Source of the DNA: Saprospiraceae bacterium
Lineage (GTDB): Bacteria > Bacteroidota > Bacteroidia > Chitinophagales > Saprospiraceae
Reading direction: 5' to 3'
Assembly (NCBI GenBank): GCA_020436785.1
Contig: JAGQXC010000028.1
Location: 1-39,937 of the forward strand
DNA: 39,937 nucleotides
The position numbers were made by a program, and so were the translations under genes. Shown here piece by piece: positions 13,301 through 18,765 of the stretch. The number at the start of each line of letters is the position of its first letter. The first letter of the stretch is position 1. Under the pieces are notes generated by a model. It saw nothing but the letters and a program-made list of their open reading frames with translations. It made no database searches and was not told the DNA's origin.

Positions 13301-14713
13301 ACCCGAACAAGCATTGAAAGAGGAAGAGGTTATGGTTCCGTTTGCCGATCCACTGATCAGGCAGTTGCCCGATTGACCATTGGTATACGTTAGGGTTGGT
13401 GGAGTATAGGAAGCAGCTGCAGAGCAGGTGATTGCCGGTAAGGAAGGTGCCGTAAACGTTGGCGCTGGCGCCGGGTTCACCCGGATGGATTGAACCTGGG
13501 ACGTTGAGTTAAGACAAACATCGGTTGCCGTCCAGGTTCTATTGATGGTATATCCAGAAGCCAATTGCGTAGGACCTGGACAGTCATATACAATATTATC
13601 TATGTAAGATGGTATAACCGGGTTGTGACAGTCATCCGTCGCTGTCGCCGAACCGGTGGAGCCTGGTGAGGTACTCGCTCCACAGCTAACGGTTTGGTTG
13701 GCAGGCATGGTTAAGGTGGGAGCGGTATTGTCAATAACCGTGATTTGTTGAGCAGGTACCGATCCGGTATTTCCGCATTGGTCGCTAACTCGCCAGGTTC
13801 TGGCATATCTGGTTGTACACTGGGTCATGGACGTTTGTACCGTGGTATAACGTACGGACAAAAGACCGACTGGCGTACAGTTGTCATTCAAGCTACCCAC
13901 GTAACCGGTGGTTGAAGTCGTCGTATCCTGCGTACAACTGATGGTTATGCTGGGAGGTGGAGTGAAGGTAGGGTTGGTATTGTCGTTGCAATAGACCTGG
14001 AAAGCGGTCACTTCACCGATAACCGGGTTGCCACCGGCATCCAGTCCGATAACTGTTACCGTTGCTGCACTGAATGAAGTGATCTGGGTTAAGACCGTAA
14101 CGGCAATGCTGGTGCCATTGGCAGTCGTCGGACTTAATTGTGCGGACATGTTCCAGAGAAAATCTACCACCAACGGGTTGGTTGAGGTGGCTGACCAGTT
14201 CAGGACATCACCTGGAATATAACAACCAATGAATGGACTTCCGGTAATGCTCACAGCAAAAGGAGACAAGGGCATACGCGCGACTTGGCTATCCAGGTCA
14301 AAGTTGGTTGTATAGTTGTATTCTTTGCCTTTATAATTATAGGAAATGTTAACCGACTTGGTTCCTGAATTGGCATAGTCAAAATCAAACGCATTGGTTG
14401 CCGATTGGAGCAACTCGCCCTGAGCATCCGGCAAATCATACCAACTCACCGTGTAATCGAGGTCACGGTCATTGATCACCAGATGCACTGAATTGGCCCG
14501 GTCCGTAGTAGTGAGGTATTGAGGTGATACCAAACGTAATTGACCGCCCTCCAGGGAGAAGCCCAGATCAGCACAGTCTGCAATGGAATAAGGTTGATAA
14601 TCAATATCAAAGATTTCCCGCGTGGCGTTGGGAGATTCTTTCACGTTTGAGCGGAAGCCAAACGAAGAAAGGGACAGCAGGGCTGTCAATAACACATACC
14701 TATACCAAATCAT
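1376..14713 (-). CDS. Giant repeat adhesin with T9SS type B (CHU_C) sorting domain
   Basis: A 4445-residue secreted protein. Order seen: signal peptide (about 1-20), a unique region to about residue 240, HYR/Ig-like modules with CT/CS and DNC/DQCGN motifs to about 410, array A (about 411-2416, roughly 23 units of 88 residues), further HYR-like modules (about 2417-2680, DDCGN, DNCGN and DACGN motifs), one Ig-like domain (about 2680-2765), array B (about 2766-4194, 28 units of 51 residues), two short Ig-like modules, and a C-terminal gliding-motility-type sorting domain (about 4351-4445, with AMTPNNDGRNDDF and IFNRWGELIF). Type B domains send proteins through the type IX system to the cell surface. 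It is transcribed divergently from the regulator operon and followed by an SprF-like gene, the sprB-sprF arrangement. The start is fixed by the signal peptide and lies inside an inverted repeat. Adhesion or gliding is the family role; the ligand is unknown. Confidence 0.92.
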   Translation of the reverse strand: MIWYRYVLLTALLSLSSFGFRSNVKESPNATREIFDIDYQPYSIADCADLGFSLEGGQLRLVSPQYLTTTDRANSVHLVINDRDLDYTVSWYDLPDAQGELLQSATNAFDFDYANSGTKSVNISYNYKGKEYNYTTNFDLDSQVARMPLSPFAVSITGSPFIGCYIPGDVLNWSATSTNPLVVDFLWNMSAQLSPTTANGTSIAVTVLTQITSFSAATVTVIGLDAGGNPVIGEVTAFQVYCNDNTNPTFTPPPSITISCTQDTTTSTTGYVGSLNDNCTPVGLLSVRYTTVQTSMTQCTTRYARTWRVSDQCGNTGSVPAQQITVIDNTAPTLTMPANQTVSCGASTSPGSTGSATATDDCHNPVIPSYIDNIVYDCPGPTQLASGYTINRTWTATDVCLNSTSQVQSIRVNPAPAPTFTAPSLPAITCSAAASYTPPTLTYTNGQSGNCLISGSANGTITSSSFNACSGGTISISWTASGCGWGPITQTGTVTVNPAPAATWSVPSLPGSLTCANAATFSAPTLSYSNGGSAPCANSETVTPSVTNNFDECGGTIDIVWTGTGPCPPAPYTASIPVTQAANPTWGPDPVIGPITCAQASSGSFSIPAITYDNGGSGTCSVAGTVNGTVTSSSYDECGGTVTVTYPTPPGLPVCFSLAPHTVVVTVSPAPNPTWAPTPSIGPITCAQADAGSFVIPPLTYSNGGSAPCLVSGSVNGSVTSSSWDECGGTLVVTYLAPSLPACFSLSNVTVSVTVDPAPNPTWSPTPSIGPITCAQADAGSFVIPPLNYSNGGSASCLVSGTVNGSVTSETWDECGGTLVVTYPAPSLPACFSLSDVTVSVSVNPAPAPTWSPTPVIGPVTCAQADAGTFVIPPLNYSNGLSAPCGVSGSVNGVVSSSSYDACGGTVIVTYPAPSLPACFTLPDVTVSVTVNQAPAPVWNPTPSIGPVTCAEANAGSFTIPALGYTNGASGGCDVSGTVNGAVTSSSWTECGGTLTVTYPAPSLPGCFSLPNITVSVTVSPAPAPVWDPTPSIGPVTCAEANSGSFTIPDLAYTNGESGSCDVSGTVSGTVTGSTWDECGGTLTITYPAPSLPPCFTLADVTVLVTVDPAPAPVWDPAPSIGPVTCAEADAGTFVIPPLAYDNGESGSCDVSGTVNGSVTNATWDECGGTLEITYPAPSLPACFTLPDVTVTVTVNPAPAPTWSPAPSLGPITCAEADAGTLTIPPLNYSNGATGPCTVSGSVNGSITSSTYDQCGGTVIVTYPAPGLPSCFTLPDVTVSVTVNPAPAPVWDPTPSIGPVTCAEADGGSFTIPDLAYSNGESGSCDVSGTVSGTVTSSTWDECGGTLTVTYPAPTLPACFTLPDVTVSVTVNPAPAPVWDPAPALGPITCAEANSGTFTIPPLAYSNGESGSCDVTGTVNGTITSSTFDECGGSVVVTYAAPSLPACFTLPDITVSVVVDPAPAPVWDPAPSIGPVTCAEANSGSFTIPDLAYTNGESGSCDVSGTVSGSITSSTWDECGGTLTITYPAPVLPSCFTLADVTVSVTVDPAPAPVWDPAPALGPITCAAADAGTLIIPPINYGNGESGSCDVSGTVNGSITSSTYDECGGTVIVTYPAPSLPACFTLSDLTVSVTVDPAPAPAWNPTPVIGPITCAEADASSFTIPSLDYTNSETGSCLVSGTVNGTISSTSYDQCGGTVVVTYPAPTLPACFSLPDVTVSVTVNPAPAPAWDPTPSIGPVTCAEADAGTFTIPDLLYSNGESGSCDVSGTVTGTITSSTYDACGGTVIVTYPAPTLPACFTLPDVTVSVAVDPAPAPVWDPAPAIGPITCSEANTGTFTIPSLNYGNGESGACDVSGSVTGTVTNSAWDECGGVLTVTYPAPVLAPCFSLPDVTVSVTVDPAAAPVWDPTPSIGPISCAEADASSFIIPPLNYGNGESGTCDVSGSVTGTVTNSAWDECGGTITITYTAPSLPACFSLTDVVVTVTVDPAPNPVWDPSPAIGPITCAEADAGTFSIPALNYGNGAIGGCLVSGTVNGIISNSTYDACGGTVEVIYPAPSLAACFSLADVTVSVNVLPAPAPIWDPTPAIPAVTCADADASSFVIPPLDYSNGESGACSITGTVNGTITSTSYTPCGGTLVITYPAPSLACGGLTDVTVSVNVLPAPAPVWDPAPVLSNVTCADADAGTLSLPQLAYSNAESGSCLVEGLVDGIISSTAYDECGGTLTVTYPAPALACGSLADVTVSVTVDPAPAANWINPPADQTFTCDQAATFIPPSLDYSNAESGGCLITGSAVPTVSNNFDGCGGTIELDWTFTDACSRTINHHQTIFVDPAAAPVFTSTPADATIACDAVASFSPSDLTYTNGATGGCLINGTVSPTVVLNTLSCNDFIYVTWSYTDACGRLLEYTQSIEVIDDQPPTFTVPGAITLSCDQDPSDLGLTGDVNDEADNCSTGLNATYTDNATLGCNGSGSITRTWSLTDDCGNVTTKNQTITIVDDQDPVINCPGDVTLSCDISELPPYADFNEFQLAFGSASDNCGLNQASFALVSETSNGATCPEIVTRVYQIEDNCGNVATCSQQITIHDTEAPTINGISADITVDCGSIPPTPVLNVDVTANDNCIISSFTVNETTLPGSCESNYQIQRVYTAIDACGNSSTGQQTVTVENCFPTVNVSIAPDEICEGGSSTISATVSGVFTSPAYQWEYSQNGSGWAPVGSGPSLVINNATSGDAGYYRVIVADIPGNIGDPNCSIVSSQVYLSVIPHVEVNLNEIVCPGEVVTVGSSNFSIPGTYDVTLVSSAGCDSIVHLNLSNYTLQTTNLDQIICDGESVNVGGSLFNTTGDYTVVVPDVHGCDSTILLHLTVMPNLILNQNARLCFGEDITIGGQTFNTTGNYTVNLQTIFGCDSIINLNLVVEPELTRYLDIQICQGQSYNFYGTPYNISGNYSTVVTGAGGCDTTVYLNLDVVSTITRTITRTICNGDSVLLGSTYYKTDGTYMETFTSSAGCDSIVTLNLTVVDNISTILTETICEGDTYRVGSNDYSTSGTYVNTFTSGGGCDSTVTLNLTVVPHRDSSIVADICQGSVYRVGGNSYNTTGVHTVTVQNAYGCDSTITLDLTVHPEYTQTNQIEICQGESVITAQGTYTTSGTYQEDYVSSFGCDSTVVIRLTVRPDYDQIITRQVCEGSSVTIGSHTYNTTGTYVDSLQTRFGCDSVIHLNLTVLQELTSTVDRQICNGQTFTFGTQTLSASGTYTETFTSQAGCDSVVTLNLSVVPQITTTLDEVICEGETYFLGATPYTASGTYTGNFTSSSGCDSIVTLNLTVSPTIRYSFDQPLCDGESIVFNGQSITRAGTYRDTVPSVSGCDSIVTMRVQILNTFNREINQQICNGATVTFGGQQIGTSGTYMDTLTSINGCDSIITLNLQVLPQITRTIDRQICTGQTFNFNGDILVSSGTYVDTLQTSGGCDSIVTLNLAVLPALLTDLDVQICTGQTYDFNGTTLNSAGTYKDTLSTSGGCDSIITLNLVINDNFQTEVNRQICDGETYDFFGQILDMTGTYTHTLASTAGCDSIITLNLEVAPSFTESISAAICQGESYTFNGQTLNTSGTYVDTLQSAGGCDSIVTLELTVNDLYAVNLTQQICEGESYQFDGQPLTTSGTYTANLISVTGCDSIITLDLLVLPQLTTTLNVDICAGQSYAFDGQNLNSTGTYTEQLVSASGCDSVVTLNLNVLDKILRNVDRQICSGQTFTFGGQTLTAAGTYVDTLASAFGCDSIVTLNLEVLDQLTTTLNESICQGESYVFDGQNETTSGTYTANLTAASGCDSIVTLNLTVIDPVQEAISATICDGETYDFDGQVLTRTGTYTATLSAASGCDSIVTLDLTVLPAPSTSISEEICEGQTFMFFGNALSTSGTYQEIAQTKDGCDSTVTLVLTVVSQKTKTINRTICSSQVYPFDGQNLNASGTYTATFKSAAGCDSIVTLNLVVADQIQETISQQICEGQSVTFGGNTLTTAGTYVDTFVTDAGCDSIVTLELTVNNQIMQSIDQQICEGESYVFDGKSLKASGTYTATYQTAFGCDSIVILNLAVLESLRSEDNVTLCEGESMDYLGLLIDASGDYEVTLTSANGCDSIITIHADVLPALHENVLVSLCQGDSVEIDGDVYGAEGSFTKSYQSSNGCDSIVSYTIEVIPEKTLIGIDQDICLGDDALLKVTAGANLDLYWEGPGLSCTSCRQPKVSPTETTTYTVKTIGCSGDTISAQVTVNVYETPDMIMPENVEIKKGESSTITVQTSSPDVILDWYANGELICSDCKSVTVNPDKTTTYIVQASNPAGCLAEADFIVFVADDCEFDKIEIANAMTPNNDGRNDDFIIRNSGSSTLESLKIFNRWGELIFATKDVENDRWDGTYKNQALTSGVYVYLLEGYCAAGDKFVKSGNISIIR
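1379..1660 (-). other. Region coding the CHU_C/type B sorting domain
   Basis: This segment encodes the last 90 or so residues of the giant adhesin. It shows the standard order of the gliding-motility C-terminal domain: NAMTPNNDGRNDDF, then IFNRWGELIF, then a W-D-G-T-Y segment, GVYVYLLEG and a final G-N-I-S-I-I-R strand. This domain is the T9SS type B export signal and ends exactly at the stop codon, so the gene is complete at its 3' end. Confidence 0.88.
2130..6415 (-). repeat. Tandem array B: 28 units of 153 bp in the adhesin gene
   Basis: There are 28 in-frame units of about 153 bp (51 residues), counted by the recurring GCDS motif. The unit consensus is roughly ICEGESY, a short strand with FDGQ, SGTY, a strand, then GCDSIVTLNLTV. 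Each unit has two conserved cysteines (IC.G and GCDS), which suggests one disulfide per unit after export. The units nearest array A are the most divergent. GCDS-type repeats of this kind are common in Bacteroidota surface proteins with type B sorting domains. Confidence 0.9.
7465..13480 (-). repeat. Tandem array A: about 23 units of 264 bp in the adhesin gene
   Basis: About 23 in-frame units, most of 264 bp (88 residues), were counted by the recurring PAPAPVWDP-like motif. Consensus order: PAPAPVWDPTPSIGPVTC, AEADAG, a FTIPPL strand, YSNGESGSCDVSGTV, DECGGT, then LPACF and DVTVSVTV. Most units carry four cysteines (TCAEA, GSCDVSG, DECGG, PACF), compatible with two disulfides each. Edge units are degenerate, lacking some cysteines, while central units are close to identical over long stretches. 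Short plus-strand reading frames that recur here are antisense shadows of the repeats. Confidence 0.9.
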
Positions 14714-14740
14714 ACAACCTAGATTTTAGAGTTGTATGAT
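14709..14740. promoter_or_regulatory. Perfect inverted repeat over the adhesin start codon
   Basis: The arms ATCATACAAC (14709-14718) and GTTGTATGAT (14731-14740) are perfect complements separated by 12 bases. The adhesin start codon (complement of 14711-14713) lies within one arm. In the mRNA this could form a 10-bp hairpin that hides the start codon; in DNA it could be an operator for a dimeric regulator. Confidence 0.65.
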
Positions 14741-14825
14741 AGATCCCTTACGATGTTTTGCTAAATTGATACCCGTTTCGTAGAGAATCTATCTATACAC
14801 AGTAGTTTAAGTATTATGGTGAAGG

Positions 14826-14855
14826 CAAAATCTATGCCAAGGGGTTATCCAACAA
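14826..14855 (-). promoter_or_regulatory. Weak promoter candidate for the adhesin operon
   Basis: Read on the minus strand, TTG at 14855-14853 is followed after 18 bases by TAGATTTTG (14834-14826). This differs from the Bacteroidota -7 box TAnnTTTG by one inserted base or one mismatch. It would give a leader of about 105 bases before the adhesin start. This is a motif match only. Confidence 0.25.
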
Positions 14856-14948
14856 CCATTCCAAAATCCTCACTAGCAGATAGTCTGTCCCTTTATTGAT
14901 TTAAGCATTTTGAATGTGTTGACTTTATGCCTTATTGATAAATGTAAT

Positions 14949-16121
14949 ATGATATTGAAAAAAATTGTCCATGGATGTTACGGTGTATATGGAATTTGTC
15001 TAATGTTCCAGTTCTACGGATGTATTCAACCTGAAAAAGCCGATTTTTTTCAGGATTCATACACGCTGGATGGCAGCTTGCCTTCCTTTGACACTTACGA
15101 AGGCAACATTTATCTGAGCCGTATGGTAGAACAGGGGGCCCAGGCAAGCTGGGTGGTTCAATCGTTGGATGGTCGTTGGATTGATACCATTGACCAGCGC
15201 CAGGACTGGTTTGTCAATTGGGCGGACATGCCCAAGATTTCGGTTTGCAGAAACGGTATGCTAGGATTGGCATTGCGACATATTGGACCAGATCATCATG
15301 CTTATACGATTGACTATTATATCCGAAGACAGAAGGAGGAAGCCTGGCAATATTATGGACAACTTCCGTTGGATACGTCCTCAACTGAACACGGTTTTCC
15401 TTCTGTTGAGCCCTTCGAGGATGGATGGATGGTAGTCTGGCTGGATGGGGGAGCGATGCACCGCAACGGCTTCATGTCATTACATTCAGCTCAGATTGGC
15501 ATGGACGGCCAGGTCATTAACCGCCAACTGATCGACTCTACCGTATGCGATTGTTGTCAGACCGATCTGGTTATGGCGGAGGGACAGCCTGCCGTCATCT
15601 TTAGAAACCGGACCGAAAATGAAATCAGAGATGTTTATTGGTCCGTTTATTTGAATGGAAAATGGCAATCTTCCCAACCGGTTGAAAACGATGGCTGGTT
15701 GGTGCCCGGATGCCCGGTGAATGGGCCACAGATGGTAAATAATAATAAAACATTGGTTTGTTCGTGGTTTACGGCGGCTCAGGACACTGCAGCCATCAAG
15801 ATGCGCATCCTGTCCGAACCGGAGTCCGATGTAATCACCTTGGAAAAGAATTTTGTTATAGGTCGTATTGCCATGGAAGCAATGGACACGCAGGGATTTG
15901 GCCTGGCCTATTTTCGAGCAGACGGTAAAGAGGCTACATTGAAAATTCAAACATTCGATTGGTCCGGTAAACCGCAATCTGCATGGGAAATTGCACCAAT
16001 AAATCCTTCGAGAAACAGTGGATTTCCGACGCTTGGCTTTGCAAATGGTAAGTTGTCCGTTGCCTGGACCCAATGGAACGATCCGGAATACAAAATTAAG
16101 ATTAAAACGTTTAATCTCTGA
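14949..16121 (+). CDS. Sialidase-like (BNR/beta-propeller-type) lipoprotein of unknown function
   Basis: A 390-residue protein counted from the ATG at 14949. That start gives a short basic, then hydrophobic signal region ending in a lipobox-like YGC at residue 25, although F at -3 is atypical; an upstream TTG at 14910 would add 13 residues ahead of the signal and is unlikely. The body has repeated strand blocks with W-V-V-Q-S-L-D-G, FPSVEPFEDGW, a conserved CDCC motif at residues 200-203, then IFRNRTENEIRD and CPVNGPQ. This pattern is that of proteins usually auto-labelled exo-alpha-sialidase, but I see no canonical Asp-boxes (SxDxGxxW), so sialidase activity is doubtful. The next gene starts one base after its stop, so it is translationally coupled to the regulator. 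It is probably a periplasm-facing or surface binding protein; the ligand is unknown. Confidence 0.75.
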   Translation: MILKKIVHGCYGVYGICLMFQFYGCIQPEKADFFQDSYTLDGSLPSFDTYEGNIYLSRMVEQGAQASWVVQSLDGRWIDTIDQRQDWFVNWADMPKISVCRNGMLGLALRHIGPDHHAYTIDYYIRRQKEEAWQYYGQLPLDTSSTEHGFPSVEPFEDGWMVVWLDGGAMHRNGFMSLHSAQIGMDGQVINRQLIDSTVCDCCQTDLVMAEGQPAVIFRNRTENEIRDVYWSVYLNGKWQSSQPVENDGWLVPGCPVNGPQMVNNNKTLVCSWFTAAQDTAAIKMRILSEPESDVITLEKNFVIGRIAMEAMDTQGFGLAYFRADGKEATLKIQTFDWSGKPQSAWEIAPINPSRNSGFPTLGFANGKLSVAWTQWNDPEYKIKIKTFNL

Positions 16122-16122
16122 T

Positions 16123-16806
16123 ATGGAAATCATTGACAATACCGGTGTAATTTATCAAATAACCATACTGATCATATTTGTTGTAGCCTTATTGTTTTTC
16201 ATTTTTATGTATCGTTATTCGGTAGCGTTGAGAAAATCAATAATTGAAGAAGAAGAAGCAAAACGATTATTGACGCTTAATTCTTTTAAGCTCGAAAAAA
16301 GTGTACTGGAAAATCAAAAACTGGAAGCTACTCAAAGGATGCAACACGAGCGTAATTTAAGACTTGAACAAGAAGTTGTTTTGCGCAATAAAGAGCTGGT
16401 AACCTCGACACTTCTCATAAACAGGCAAAAAGAAATTCTGGCAAATATCGACAAGGAAGCTGGGCATTTTTCAAATGCTTTGCCGCAAGCGGATCGCAAT
16501 ATTATTAAAAGCATCAAAAAAATAATCCGGGTAAATTCAAGCATGGCCCATGAGTGGGAGGATTTTAAATTGCATTTTGATAAAGTGCACCCACAATTTT
16601 TTCAAAACCTTTCCGAGAGACACCCCGGACTGTCTCAACATGAGATCAGACACTGTGCCTACATAAAAATGGGACTCGCGACCAAGGAAATTGCCCGCTT
16701 AATGAATATAAATGCGACCAGTGTTCAGATTGCCCGTGTTCGTCTGAAGAAGAAGCTGGAGCTGGACAGGGAGACCGATTTAATCAGTTACATCATGGAA
16801 TATTAA
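16123..16806 (+). CDS. Membrane-anchored LuxR-type HTH regulator lacking a sensor domain
   Basis: A 227-residue protein. The start at 16123, one base after the upstream stop, is preferred to an in-frame ATG at 16018 that lies inside the upstream gene. A hydrophobic segment at about residues 9-30 (ITILIIFVVALLFFIFMY) is followed by a long charged coiled coil (about 35-105) and a C-terminal LuxR/GerE-like HTH (about 165-220, with LSQHEIRHCAYIK, LATKEIARLMNI and ARVRLKKKL). In Bacteroidota this TM, coiled-coil and HTH tail normally follows a large periplasmic TPR or beta-propeller/Y_Y_Y sensor. Here only seven or so residues precede the membrane segment, so the sensor is missing or supplied by another protein. 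The neighbouring lipoprotein is an obvious candidate. It probably controls this operon, susCD or the divergent adhesin; targets are inferred. Confidence 0.85.
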   Translation: MEIIDNTGVIYQITILIIFVVALLFFIFMYRYSVALRKSIIEEEEAKRLLTLNSFKLEKSVLENQKLEATQRMQHERNLRLEQEVVLRNKELVTSTLLINRQKEILANIDKEAGHFSNALPQADRNIIKSIKKIIRVNSSMAHEWEDFKLHFDKVHPQFFQNLSERHPGLSQHEIRHCAYIKMGLATKEIARLMNINATSVQIARVRLKKKLELDRETDLISYIMEY

Positions 16807-16814
16807 CCTCAATT

Positions 16815-18386
16815 ATGGATAGACCGGGTTTGCATCTGATCGATCTCACGATTGTCCTTTGGTATATTGTAATATTATTGATCATCGGCCTTTCATTTTC
16901 CAAACGTACCAAAACGGAATCCGAGTTATTTCTTGCCGGAAGGAGATTGACCTGGCCGGCCATTGGTTTCAGTTTATTTGCTTCCAATATTTCCAGTACG
17001 ACGATCATCGGTTTGGCGGGATTGGGTTATACCTATGGAGTTGCTGCCTCAAATTACGAATGGATGGCAACCATTATCTTAATTTTGGGGATCTTTTTCT
17101 TTTTTCCTTATTATTTGAAACACCGGGTAACTACGGTCCCTGAATTTCTGGAGAAAAGATTTAATGCTGACGTCCGAAAGTACGTTTCTGCATTTACCAT
17201 ATTATTAAGTGTTGTTATTGATATTGCTGCCAGCCTGTACGCCGGCTCTTTAATCATCCAGGTTTTTTATCCAAATGTCCAGATCTGGCAGACCTGTATG
17301 CTATTGGCCATTATCGCCGGAATATATACCGCTGCAGGTGGACTGGCTGCCGTTGTATATACCGATATCCTGCAAAGCGTATTGGTCTTGATGGGATGTT
17401 TTATTCTTTTCCTGGCGGTATTAGGTCAATATGGTTTTTCCTGGGTAGAGGCAGTGGATCATATTGACCCACAGATGATGCATATGATCCTGCCCGGCCA
17501 TGATCCGCATCTCCCTTGGATTGGCACCGTACTGGGATTGCCTATCCTGGGATTTTATGTCTGGATCATCAACCAATACATTGTCCAGCGAATTCTGGCT
17601 GCAAGGAGTCTTTCCCATGCCAGATGGGGTGCCTTATTAGGTGCCGGGTTGAAGTTGACGATTCTCTTCCTGATGGTGATGCCTGGTGTCATGGCGATTC
17701 CTTTGTTTCCAGGATTGGATAATCCGGACAAGGTCTTCCCTTCTCTGATGACCAGTTTGTTACCTCCCGGGGTATTGGGCTTGGTATTAGCGGCCATCAT
17801 TGCGGCCATCATGTCCAGTCTGGATTCGGCATTGAATTCAGCCTCAACACTCATCGTCAATGATTTTTTAAAGCCGTCCAATCCAAATCAATCCACCAAG
17901 CAGTTTGCCAGGCTGGGTAAATACACGACGTTGTTTTTGATGATTTTTGCGGGAGCATGGGCTCCTTTGATTTCCAAATTTGAAGGATTGTTTGTTTATG
18001 TCCAGGTGGCTTTGGCTTACCTCATTCCGCCAATTGTAGTTGTATTCATTGGTGGTTTCGTTTCTACCCGGATTTCCGGTAAAGCTGCATTCAGAACCCT
18101 GGTCGTCGGACATTTGCTGTCTATTGTTTTCATCCTGGCCCAGTTGGATGATGTGACAGGCATCCATTATACCGTTCTTCCATTTTTATTATTCGGATTT
18201 AATGCCGGAGTACTTTCGCTAATGACCTACTTGTATCCGAATCGGGATTCCACAAAACTGGTGGAGACAACCTTTTATTCCGGGGTAGTCATCGAAGAAC
18301 CCAAAGTGGCCTGGTATCAAGATTACCGTTGGCAGGTTGGCTTATTATTGCTCGGTACATTGGTGTTACTCATAGTGTTTAAGTAG
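16815..18386 (+). CDS. Sodium:solute symporter, SGLT-like (SSS family)
   Basis: A 523-residue inner-membrane transporter with about 13-14 hydrophobic helices, the usual size for the SSS/SLC5 family. Diagnostic segments are FLAGRRLTWPAIGFSLFASN in helix 1, GLAGLGYTYG, the YTAAGGLAAVVYTDILQ helix, and LAAIIAAIMSSLDSALNSAS around residues 325-345, which contains the sodium-site serines. The resemblance is to the sugar-transporting SGLT branch more than to proline or pantothenate carriers. It likely brings a sugar or related solute into the cytoplasm with sodium. It starts eight bases after the regulator stop, as the third gene of the operon, and lies just upstream of susC, which suggests it handles the product imported by that pair. 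Substrate cannot be read from sequence. Confidence 0.9.
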   Translation: MDRPGLHLIDLTIVLWYIVILLIIGLSFSKRTKTESELFLAGRRLTWPAIGFSLFASNISSTTIIGLAGLGYTYGVAASNYEWMATIILILGIFFFFPYYLKHRVTTVPEFLEKRFNADVRKYVSAFTILLSVVIDIAASLYAGSLIIQVFYPNVQIWQTCMLLAIIAGIYTAAGGLAAVVYTDILQSVLVLMGCFILFLAVLGQYGFSWVEAVDHIDPQMMHMILPGHDPHLPWIGTVLGLPILGFYVWIINQYIVQRILAARSLSHARWGALLGAGLKLTILFLMVMPGVMAIPLFPGLDNPDKVFPSLMTSLLPPGVLGLVLAAIIAAIMSSLDSALNSASTLIVNDFLKPSNPNQSTKQFARLGKYTTLFLMIFAGAWAPLISKFEGLFVYVQVALAYLIPPIVVVFIGGFVSTRISGKAAFRTLVVGHLLSIVFILAQLDDVTGIHYTVLPFLLFGFNAGVLSLMTYLYPNRDSTKLVETTFYSGVVIEEPKVAWYQDYRWQVGLLLLGTLVLLIVFK

Positions 18387-18765
18387 CTTCCCTAACCTTG
18401 TGGCGATTGATTCTATGGGTAAAAGGAGGACTCGATAGGGTGCCTCTCTGGTTAGAAATTTATGGTAAAGCCATATAAAATTCCGGCAGTTGCCGGTCAA
18501 AATCAGGGTTTTTGCTTCGACCCAATGCGGTAAGAGTCAAATAAATTAATATAACAAACCTATTACATTCACGTATAAGGCCAACAATAGACTATATGTA
18601 AGATATTGTAAATCAATTAGATAGCATGATATTGAGTGAATGATGTGGTCCTGTCTACAATAAATACGGTATAACAATTTTTCTGTATTCTGAGAAAGTA
18701 TCCTAAATTAGTGCTAAGAAATTGTTAAGGATGCTTTTCTAGAAATTTGCAAAATAAATTTTGGT
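18387..18765. other. Intergenic region upstream of susC
   Basis: This 379-base, AT-rich region separates the symporter from susC. It holds a small hairpin CCGGCAGTTGCCGG at 18483-18496 without a following T-run, so it is a weak terminator candidate at best. Near the susC start, TTG at 18722-18724 and GAAATTTG at 18742-18749 make a poor -33/-7 pair, and TAAATTTTG at 18755-18763 lies too close to the ATG to be its promoter. No gene, repeat or mobile-element remnant was recognised. Confidence 0.4.

Noticed and set aside
2130-13480. Regular repeats resembling a CRISPR or satellite array
   Set aside because: Units are in-frame coding repeats with no short invariant repeat plus unique spacers and no cas genes.
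18483-18496. Hairpin CCGGCAGTTGCCGG as terminator of the symporter operon
   Set aside because: The stem is short and no T-run follows directly; kept only as a note in the intergenic entry.
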